A stretch of 64,000 nucleotides of DNA from Tetrapyrgos nigripes (lineage: Eukaryota; Basidiomycota; Agaricomycetes; Agaricales; Campanellaceae), in contig JAACJM010000299.1 in the NCBI GenBank assembly GCA_013368315.1, positions 1 through 64,000 of the forward strand, read 5' to 3'. The notes below the pieces were generated by a model. That model worked only from the letters and a program-made list of their open reading frames with translations, was not told where the DNA came from and ran no database searches. A program made the translations under genes and the position numbers. This document shows, piece after piece, positions 55,364 through 64,000 of this stretch (position 1 is its first letter; every line of letters begins with the position of its first letter).

Positions 55364-55987
55364 GAGGCACACTTATTAGCGTTCCCTGGACCATAGGGCA
55401 GACGAGCTGGCGACTTCTACATCCGTCGTAGATCCCGTCCCACCCTACGACCACCTTTGACTTCTATTGTAACTACGCTACGGGCTACTAACGGTTGGCA
55501 CGGGGGACGTTCGGTCTATGATAATCGGGGTGAATTCACTCAGGCGATTTGCGTACAATTCTCAATTCCCCTCGCCCTAGTAGACTTGCTTCAATTCTCT
55601 ATCTTAGACTAGCAAGGAAACACTGAGTAATAAACGATCTGGGTGCCGCTGCTCATGTCTATATATACGTATGGCATTACATACATCTTTTTCGTATCTA
55701 TGTACATCACCACCTGCCAGGAACCCCTAAAACGACAAATAAAGAACAAAAGACGACAAGCGACGAACGACCAAGTTATGTTCATAAAGCCCGAAAAAAG
55801 TCGCAGTCCCAACCCAAAATCCACGCAGAGTTCCAAAGAATAGGGATACACAATAATAAAAATGTCCCAATCCATCTTTTAACGTTTTAACTCCCCCTCA
55901 GTTTCCCTCTATTCACTCCGCCCCCCTCCTCTCTATCAACCCTTCACGACTTCGCACTTTCCCTCTTTCACTTTCTCTCCATCCATC
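55364..55987. other. Intergenic, 620 bp
   Basis: 3' flank of the DUF1365 gene. Pyrimidine-rich at 55890-55980. No gene seen. Confidence 0.5.
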
Positions 55988-58637
55988 CTAACATTTAACA
56001 TCGACCACCCTCCTAACAACCCTTCCCCATTTCTCACCTTCCCATGGTTCGCCTACTTCGGCTCCTTCGTCGAATTTCAACACTCGCGCACCGACGAGAC
56101 GAAACACTCCCTTTTCGAGATAAGATAAGAACAGAAGGACGAGGATGAGGAAGGTTGAGAGGAGTGAGTGTGGAGGAACGTAATCTTGTACGTGTTCAGA
56201 GGGAGACGAGACCGTAGAAGGGGATAGGATTGGGGTATCGAGGAAATGTCTCGCTGGAATTGGTGGTAACCCATTCATGCCTTTACTCGTGTCCCTAGAA
56301 GATTCAGGTGTGGGTAGAGGGATAGCCCAAGACCTAATCCTTTGCCTCAGGCTTAGACTCGGGTTTTCTCCTTCTGTTTCTCCAGTCGCTTTTTCTGTAT
56401 GGCCATCAAACCCACCGAATAGCTCTAAAAACATCCTTTCAGCCTCTTTTTGTGCTTCTTCCCCATCTGTCCCATTTCCTTCCCCACCACCTTTTCCATT
56501 TTCATAACCAGTCTCGTGAGAATCAGACGAAGACGCAAGAGATAACGAAAACAGCCTCTCTCCCTTCTCCCCGCCTCTCTCCAAAGCCCACCTTGCCGAA
56601 GGAGCGAGGAAGAGGAGGGTGTAGAATGTTGGTGAGAGGTAGGTTATTTTGAGCGTCTTGGTTAGCGTTTTCGTTTTCGTTTTCGTGAGTGTTTCTGTTA
56701 ACGTTCTGCCGTTAGCCTTGACGTCGACTTGGCCGTTTTCGTATGAGCCATTAGTGTTAGTGGTGCCGGTGTTGGGATAGGTGGGCTTGGTGGGCTCGTC
56801 GACATGGCCATCAGACGAAGATAAAGACAAAGACTCCCCACTAAACACCCTCCTACCCCCTTCTCCTTCAATCCCAGTTACGGCGAAGGAGGAGGGTATT
56901 AGTTCAACCCTCACCACTACCTTCTCCCGAGTCTTCTCCACTTCCTTCTCTACCACCTTTCCTAGAGGCTTAGTCCTAGACTCGCCCTCCTGGTTCTCCA
57001 ACTGACGAGCCAAAAAAGACGCGAGTACACCGACACGCGCCGCGACGTATCGTTCAACGACCCTTCTAGCCCAAGTTTCAAGGGCTGAAGCGGGTAGGTG
57101 GCGGATTGTTAAAGCCTGTACTTGAATTGTTCCAGTCCTACTCGCGACCGGACACCCGAACCCACCACTACTTCCTGCGTCCCCATAGTCTCCAATTCCG
57201 TCCCTAATCACACTTCCAACTCGATCAGCCTCAAAATGCCCTTCAGGGAGACGTGTGTTGGACACGTATGCCGGAGACGCTGGAGTCTGGGGAGCGGGAA
57301 AAGGCTCCGGGCGAATATAAACCCCTAGCTGTTTCCTATAGTGTAGGATATAGGCTTGGTAGAGGATTCGGGGGAAGGTTAGGAATAATGCGAATGGGTT
57401 CGCTTTCACTTTCGTGGGTCTTGAAGCGGGAGTAGTCGTTGTCACTGTCGAGGCTGAAGACGAAGAGGCGAACGGGTTAAGGGAGAATAAGGATAGAATT
57501 GACTTTGAAGAAAGTGGAACGGAAGACATTGGTCTAAGGACGGCTGTTAGTTTTAGCGGGCCTATTTCTGACTTGGTGTTCTCTGTACTAGTCTTCGCTC
57601 TTGGTTCGTTGGTTTCGTTATCTGAGTCAGCGGATGGAGCAAAAGGTGCATCCAAATGCAAATGGACGCTTATGGTCGGCATTGGAGGCGTTGCGCCGTC
57701 ACCACCCTCACTCGTTCCCTGTCTTGTTCCCGAATCCAATGAAGGCGGTGCCTGACTAGGCCTCTTAGCACTAACGACATAGTACCCCTTCCTATCGTTG
57801 AACGGGGAGACGTGGAATGAGCGGGGGAATGTCCAGCGGTGGTCGTAGCCTGAGGCGGCCGGGTACGAGTTGGGTAAAGCGTCTTCGTTCTTCCCTATTT
57901 CGAGTAGGTAGACGTGGGATTCGCCGAATGTGTTGTGGACCTGGTGGATAGTATACGAGTAAATTAGAGTAAGGTGTTAATATTAGAATGATAGAGGGAA
58001 TGGAAGAAAGTCGTACCTCTAGAACAATCAACCACAACTCTGGTTCTGACTCTTCCTTCGTCTCCTCTTTTTGTTTTCCTTCACAACCGCCTCTCCTCTT
58101 CCGATAACAGAAATACACCGTCAACGGATTAATACCCTCAAATCCACAAAACCGAGGCATAGTCATCATCCATGCGTCATAAAAGTCATCTTCTCCCACT
58201 TTGGAAACAGGAAGGAGACATCGTCGTTGGAGGAGTTGAATGAGTTTCGTGCGGATAGATGAAGGATGACCGTTTGATAGAGACGACGACGACGATGTAG
58301 ATGGAAGTGAGGGAGTAAGATACCCCTCGGGCCCAATACCAAACAACCTAAACCTCTTCATGTACCCAAACAACCATGGCACATCCAACACTCCCTTTTC
58401 CAACGCGTTTAACGAAACAAGCACCGAAGTCGAATCATAAGCGAAACGATGGGAGGAAGAGGATGGGAGGAGACGGGCGTGGGTTATGTGGTTGGTTAAG
58501 ATGTAGCCATGCGCGGGGGGTGGTTCAAAGTGGAAGCGGAGTGAGAGGAGGAGAAAGAAAAGGCCCAAGTAAGAGTAAGAAGGGTTATGATGACGAGTAT
58601 GATGGTCAACATCAAGGAGGAGGAGGACGAATGGCAA
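55988..58637 (-). CDS. DUF1365-family protein
   Basis: Starts MPFVLLLLDVDHHTRHHNP at 58637 with hydrophobic YLGLFFLLLSLRF close behind, a likely membrane anchor. The DUF1365 core (PF07103) is visible: GYILTNHITHARLLP, HRFAYDSTSVLVSLNALE, RLFGIGPEGYLTPS, MTMPRFCGFEGINPLTVYFC, VHNTFGESHVYLLE across one intron (57945-58016), then HRWTFPRSFHVSPFNDRKGY. The second half has NPFALFLTFPRILYQAYILH, the other conserved family block, and long Ser/Thr/Gly-rich insertions absent from compact bacterial members. A C-terminal hydrophobic segment (LLSTFLILVLLFLSYLEK) may be a second anchor. The family's biochemical role is unknown to me; bacterial members often neighbour cyclopropane-fatty-acid-synthase-like genes. 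One intron. Confidence 0.87.
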
Positions 58638-59908
58638 CGCGATATTCGACGTGTCTCAACTACCATCACACATCATCTCCACACAAAAATTTGAACAACC
58701 CTACACTGGACAGCTTATGCCTATTCGTTTCTCTAGACAAGGCCCGAATACACAGTACGCTGGGACAGAGGCAGCAAGGAGCATCTTCATGCAATGCAGT
58801 CTCTCTCCTCTGAGTCTCTAACGACGTTTCTGACTGCCAGGCTTTTCGCAGATGGGAAACGGTACCCCTAGCATCCATCTCTTTGCCAGTGAAGGCACGT
58901 TCTTTCAATGTACACATTGCTCAATGCTGACTGGTACATGTCTTTGCCTCAATGACACCTCAAGACACGCGCATTGGCAATTTGGAACTTTGTCCAACAT
59001 GCCACGCGTTAAAATCTAAATCCACGTCCTGCTACCGTGTATCACCGTTCTACATCTTCTGTTTGCAATCTAGGCCAAGACACAGCGTAACTCGTGGTCA
59101 CATACACTACGGCTGCCTATGCATGTGCATTCATGGTGGTCCAGATGGGAGTCTGTCTATCCACGGATGAACTGCTAGCTTTTGGAAACAGAGGATACCG
59201 GCAACATACTGTGACACGTCTCGAATTCTGCGATCATTGTTGGGCTTTTGGAATCTGATAGTTTTTATATTTATCAAGGCCTTGAGAGACCCTTGAGGTG
59301 AGTCGATATTGATTAGTTTCTTTGTTCTCAACGACAGTCCTGATGGTTTAGCCGTTTTTTGATTGCACCTTTTTGTTATTCTTTTGTTTTCCAGATCTTT
59401 GACGGGAACTTGAAGCTTGTGCTCTTGACGCCTGACTTTTGCTCGCAAGTCTCGACGTACACCATGGCGCATCTTCAGATTACCTCAGTTACCTCACTAG
59501 CCGCTAGAACGCTTGTCTTGGCTTGTGGTCACTTTTTCATCAACTTTTCATTGACGACCGTTCAGCTTGTAATATAATTTTGCAATGACATGATGATACA
59601 TGAATATACCTTCTTGCAGATACAAACCTCAGACATCAACGACAAGATGGTTTGCTACTGTTCTGCGCTGCCAGCACCTGCAGCACCTCGCAAGTAGAAA
59701 CTGTCAATGATCACGTGTTTAGGACACTCTACGGCGCTTCTTCGAAGTTCAAAGCACAAATCTTACCAAATGTGGCTCAACTCAATTGCTCACCATCAGC
59801 CATCAAACCAAAAGTTGCAATTTCGCGCAATCACATATCACGCATGCACATGACTTGGGCACTTTCCTTGCTTTGTGCCTTTGTACATCTACCACATACA
59901 TCCGAGCT
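58638..59908. other. Intergenic, 1.27 kb
   Basis: No supported gene. Short frames at 58666-58917, 59131-59472 and 59652-59912 lack domains and splice support. Base composition begins to fall toward AT near 59550-59900, ahead of the NACHT-ankyrin gene. Confidence 0.45.
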
Positions 59909-62578
59909 ATGACAGACAATTCTCCTGATAATAAGTAAGTCAACCTAAGTTACACTGAGGTGCAGATGCTTATAGTCTTTCAAGCCAATTGCAAACTCAA
60001 GCTGCCAATGTTAGGTCAGAATTAATGTTATTCCAGTAATTGGAAGCCTGACTGTCCTTTTTAAAATCTTCTGTAGCTTGTTCAATAACAGTTCCAAATT
60101 CATTATCAGCCAGAGTACTATCAATGTTGTCAGTGGAAATCAGTACAATACCCAAAGTAAGCCTAGAGATTGGTATATGTGAATGAATCTTGATTAAAAC
60201 TGCATATGGATATCACAGCAGGTAGCGGCAATAATGCAGAATGGATCAAAGCACCAAATCCTTTTGAGAACTTCAATGCAGCTTACCCCAAGATAGTGGA
60301 GGGTACAGGAACTTGGTTGCTTGACCATGAATCCTTTGAGAAATGGAAGAACAACTTGAATGGTTCATTGCTATGGCTCCAGGGCAAAGGTCAGTTTTTG
60401 TTCAAAATGATAATCTGTTTCTCAAAATATCTCTTATCAGCTGGTTCTGGCAAGACTTTTTTGTGGTAAGTATTTGCAAAATCAGAGTGAAGTAACCTAC
60501 TAAAAGTTGAATGTACTCAGCACTAGTGTCATCAATGATTTGAGGAAGAACAGCTCTGTGTTCTTCTACTACTTTGACACTCGTGACAAGGTCAAAGCAG
60601 ATTATCAAGGATTTATCTCTTCCCTTTTGTGTCAAGTGGCAAAAGAGGCTATTGAAAAGGGAAATACTTCTGCACAAAATGAACTTGAGAAGCTCTATAA
60701 TAGCAGCAAGAAAGGAGACTTCCTAGTTGCAGAAAATATAGAGGCCACACTGATTCATATGCTGATGGTAATGGGTGCTGCCTATGTCATTGTGGATGCA
60801 ATGGATGAATGTATTGGGCAATATCAAGGAAAACTACTAGCCTTGGTAGAGAAATTACTCACCACACTCAAAAATTGCTATGTGTTTGTATCAAGCCGTC
60901 CACAAATTAATATAGCCCACAAAGAAGTTCAGATCATCGCATTGGATAAACAGACTTCTGATATCGGTATTCTTTCCGATATTAAAAAATATGTGGATAC
61001 AAAATTACAAGAACAACTTGCTTGGTCTCCTGAGCTAAAGGCTCAAATAAAAGACACTCTAGTGAATGGTGCTGATGGACAGTAAGTATCTATTTTAAAG
61101 TCAACAATTTCAAGAATAATGTGCTAAATAATTACAACAGAATCAGATGGGTGGACTGTCAGTTGACAGCACTTGATGAAATCAAAATGCCAAAAAGAGT
61201 CAGAAAAGCTTTAAAAAACTTGCCAAAAACTTTACAAGAGACATATGCCAAGATCTTGGAGCAGGTGAAAGAGGAACTGAGAGAGGATGTAAAGACAATT
61301 TTTCAGTGGCTGCTGTTTGCTTATAGGCCATTGACCATAGTGGAAGTTCAACATATACTGGCTGTTGATGTGGAAGAAGAAAGATTCTTGTCTGAAGATC
61401 TACTTGAAAATATTGAAACAGAGCTACACAAAGTAGTCAATTCTAGCTTGGTAGTCATTATCCAAGGTATTGAAAAGGGTTATGGGAGAAAGCAGACTGT
61501 TATGACAGTTCAACTAGCTCACCCTTCTGTAAAAGATTACTTGCTATCTGAAGCAACTTTTCAAAGTGTTTCAAGATATTTTCAGATAAATAGTGCTCTA
61601 GCCCATGAGGCTATTTGTCAGACATGTATTGTTTATCTTTTATGCTGTGGACAAGTGTTGATTGATGTGGAGAAATCTGCTTTAGCACATTATGCTTCTA
61701 AGTATTGGTTCTTGCATTCTAATGAAAGCAAAGAAGATTCTTCAGTTATATTGAACCTTAGCTGTCAGCTCTTAAACAGTACACAGCCTGCATATTATAA
61801 CTGGTTAAATGTGTATACACCTGATACATGGGATAAGAAGCCACATCCAAAAGGCACAGTGCAGCCATTTTATTATGCTTGCTATATAGGGATAGAAAGT
61901 GTTGTTGTGTATATGCTTGAACGTGATAATGTTAATATTTATGGAATGGTTGATAGTGGAACTATTATCAATGCACAGGGTGGAGAGTATGGAAATGCTT
62001 TACAGGCTGCAAGTCATAGGGGTCACTTAGAAATTGTGAGATTACTTTGTGAGAATGGAGCTGATGTCAATGCACAGGGTGGAGAATTTGGAAATGCTTT
62101 ACAGGCTGCAAGTGAAGATGGCCACTTGGAAGTCATAAAAGTACTCCTTGAACATGGAGCTGATATCAATGCACAAGGTGGAGATTATGGAAATGCTTTA
62201 CAAGGTGCAAGTTATGAAGGTCACTTAGATGTTGTAAAATTACTTTGTGAAAATGGAGCTGATGTCAATGCACAGGGTGGAGATTATGGAAGTGCGTTAC
62301 AAGCTGCAAGTTATGGAGGTCACTTAGAAATTGTAAAATTACTTTGTGAAAATGGAGCTGATGTCAATGCACAGGGTGGAGATTTCGAAAATGCTTTACA
62401 GGCTGCCAGTGTTAATGGACATTTGGAGGTTGTAGAGATGTTGCTTGAAGGGGGAGCTGATATCAATGCACCTGGAGAAGAATATTCAAGCGCTCTGCAG
62501 TTTGCTCAGTTTAATGGGCATTCAGAAGTTATAGCAGCTCTTATTAAGGCAGGAGCTGAAGATAATGTGGCAGAATGA
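59909..62578 (+). CDS. NACHT-ankyrin STAND protein (fungal NLR-like)
   Basis: Six exons (59909-59934, 60134-60156, 60219-60389, 60441-60465, 60521-61081, 61141-62578) keep frame and give 747 residues. The first two mini-exons supply an Asn/Gly/Gln-rich N-terminus (SPDNNGNQYNTQTGSGNN), like those I recall at the start of fungal NLRs. The NACHT NTPase follows: the P-loop GKAGSGKT is itself split by an intron, then VFFYYFDTRDK, Walker B YVIVDAMDECIG, and CYVFVSSRP. A winged-helix-like stretch follows (LPKTLQETYAKILEQV, FQWLLFAYRPLTIVEVQ, VQLAHPSVKDYLLSE). Six ankyrin repeats end the protein. Such STAND proteins act in non-self recognition and cell-death control in fungi; here that is inference. 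The small effector-domain space at the N-terminus is notable. The gene is AT-richer than the rest of the window. Confidence 0.86.
61970..62563 (+). repeat. Six 99-bp ankyrin repeat units
   Basis: Units start at 61970, 62069, 62168, 62267, 62366 and 62465, each encoding 33 residues beginning N-A-Q-G-G (N-A-P-G-E in the last). Units one to five are highly similar at both protein and DNA level; variation concentrates just before G-H-L-E, at the positions that face ligand in ankyrin repeats. The last unit is a diverged cap. Confidence 0.93.
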
Positions 62579-64000
62579 GAATATTGAAACATATTGCAGC
62601 TTGTATCTTGTAGCTTCTATCAGTTTTGAATGTTTGAAATGCAAATGTTACAGAATGAGAAGACTGAGATGTTAGGTTTTCGCAAAAAAGTTTATATGAT
62701 CAAGCAGTATCTATTGTGTTAGTACCACAGAAATTTAGTATTCCTGGTTCCAAAATCCCATGCATATATTTATAGAATTTGTGTTACTGTGTTTTGATTT
62801 TCACCAAATAAAACTGCAAATATTTATTTATTTCAAAATAATGCAAGATTGTGAGCTTTGCTTCAACCTGACACTATTCCAATGTAAGTACTATAAAGCA
62901 AGACAACGATGTAAGTAATCTATCCTCAACGTTGACCGAAGTCAATAAGACTCTATTAGAAAGTAAGTACCTATAAAGCAAGACAATGATGTAAGTAATC
63001 TATCAATAAGTATCATTAGTCTCAATGTACTTCACTTTAGATCTATGAAAGACTTACCCTCAGCGTTGACCAAAGTCAATAAGACTGAGGGTTTCTACTC
63101 TACTAACCAGTATATATAAGTACTATTATGAGTATTAATGAACCAACACTAAACAAGGGAAACAGATATGAAACCAGCCATCATCTATAGTAGAAAAGAG
63201 AATAAGGGCGTTCATAAGTATTTCAAACCTTCCTGACACTCAGCCAGGCCTTCGTCATCTACCTTACTCTCAACAAGTACATATCTGAAAAAATTTCATT
63301 TATCTGGAATAAAATGCATACCATTGCATTATTTCAACACCCATCAATGAATTTCACCTATTTTTCTGCCCTACCTTATTGCAGTCTACCATCTATGCAG
63401 TATGTCTCATACAGCTTCTAGCACATCTACATGTGTAAGCATGTTGTATAGCTCATCCTGCAAATCATAGGCCTTACAGCAGTCACTGATACTATGTAAG
63501 TGGAAAGCTCTCTTTTGTCATTCCTTGCATTTGATTTGATATGAGTGTACCCCTTGTTACTCATCCATTTGCTAGTATTGATGTCATGCCTGCAGGTTGT
63601 TGGGAAAATCATTTCTCGCTTATTATATTTCTTCAAGTTGATGATGGCTCATAATGACACTTTTTCTAATTGTGTGTTGCAGACTCAAGTCAAACTCAAG
63701 TTGCACCTCATTTTGGAGGTCTGATCTGAGGCTTTACAAAGCTAATATTTTCCGACCAGGTGAGAACTCAGAGCAAGCAAAAATGACTCATGAGGATGTC
63801 AATGTCTTTTTGGTGGTCGTCACATTGTACTAAGGCAGAATTCCCACAATACAACGAGAAAAGTTAAAATGTTCCTGATTTGGGTATCTTCCTCATGGCT
63901 CTGTGGCAGGACTTCTCAGGCCCCTGTCTTTGTTCCTCAGAGAACAGCATTGGACTTCCACCTAGAAAAAAAGCACATTAATTACTTATTATAATCAAAT
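62579..64000. other. AT-rich non-coding region with short direct repeats
   Basis: No gene seen. A ~41-bp sequence (GTAAGTACTATAAAGCAAG and on to GTAAGTAATCTATC) at 62884-62924 recurs at 62963-63004 with few changes. A second motif, CGTTGACCGAAGTCAATAAG near 62930, recurs near 63063. The rest is AT-rich without coding signal, up to the end of the window. Confidence 0.6.

Noticed and set aside
54674..55379. Arg/Tyr-rich open frames in the GTACGG region
   Set aside because: Both strands give the same kind of peptide because the sequence is palindromic; the region is the hAT-type MITE.
58376..58813. 145-codon plus-strand frame
   Set aside because: Overlaps the N-terminal coding part of the DUF1365 gene on the opposite strand, where the conserved blocks lie.
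1..64000. tRNA or rRNA genes
   Set aside because: I scanned for T-loop-like GGTTCRANTCC sequences and cloverleaf pairing by eye and found no convincing candidate; a covariance-model search would be decisive.

Overview
The window is nuclear DNA from a filamentous basidiomycete, most likely an agaricomycete (mushroom-type) fungus. Genes are split by many short GT-AG introns (about 50-60 nt), and several families are typical of Agaricomycetes: a lineage-type seven-helix membrane protein, F-box proteins with an N-terminal coiled coil, KDZ transposons, and a NACHT-ankyrin protein. I worked by eye, so splice sites were chosen from GT/AG signals plus frame continuity, and family calls rest on remembered motifs, not on searches.

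Layout. 0-5.6 kb: three tandem, intact, signal-peptide-bearing amidohydrolase-2 (dihydroxybenzoate-decarboxylase-like) genes on +, with a 246-bp tandem duplication of the 3' end of the second. 6.2-11.6 kb: a divergent housekeeping pair, SET2 (H3K36 methyltransferase, -) and RPA49 (RNA polymerase I subunit, +). 12.9-14.5 kb: a seven-helix membrane protein (+). 14.7-17.9 kb: a long lysine/serine-rich nuclear-type protein (-). 18.5-22 kb: a secreted repeat protein (-), a small uncharacterised gene (-), and a membrane-anchored gene split by a C-homopolymer frameshift (+). 22.6-24.1 kb: a short-chain dehydrogenase (+). 24.8-26.7 kb: a decayed condensation-type acyltransferase. 27-29.1 kb: a small two-exon candidate gene, a small cysteine-rich secreted protein and a broken relative of it. 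30.6-32 kb: BAP31/Yet3-like ER protein (+). 32.4-35.7 kb: a small membrane protein between a secreted agmatinase-type ureohydrolase gene (-) and a stray copy of that gene's 3' end.

36-52 kb is a duplicated and transposon-invaded block. An F-box gene exists as one intact copy, one 3' fragment and one pseudogene. Between the intact copy and the pseudogene lies a complete 9,041-bp KDZ-type DNA transposon with about 174-bp terminal inverted repeats and a perfect 8-bp target duplication (TGAGTAAG). It carries a transposase gene plus three accessory genes, two of them head to head. Its coding sequence contains three in-frame TGA codons that each look like a former CGA, suggesting CpG decay. A 199-bp hairpin MITE with TTA target duplications lies upstream of the intact F-box gene and is absent from the duplicate.

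52.4-58.6 kb: a NAPE-PLD-like 3' fragment, a single-pass surface protein (-), a 618-bp hAT-type MITE with an 8-bp target duplication (GTTTCCAG), and a DUF1365 gene (-). 59.9-64 kb is visibly AT-richer and holds a NACHT-ankyrin (NLR-like/STAND) gene with six near-identical 99-bp ankyrin units, followed by 1.4 kb of non-coding DNA with short direct repeats.

The most notable material is the complete KDZ element with its accessory gene set and decay pattern, the two MITEs with clean target duplications, and the NLR-like gene.
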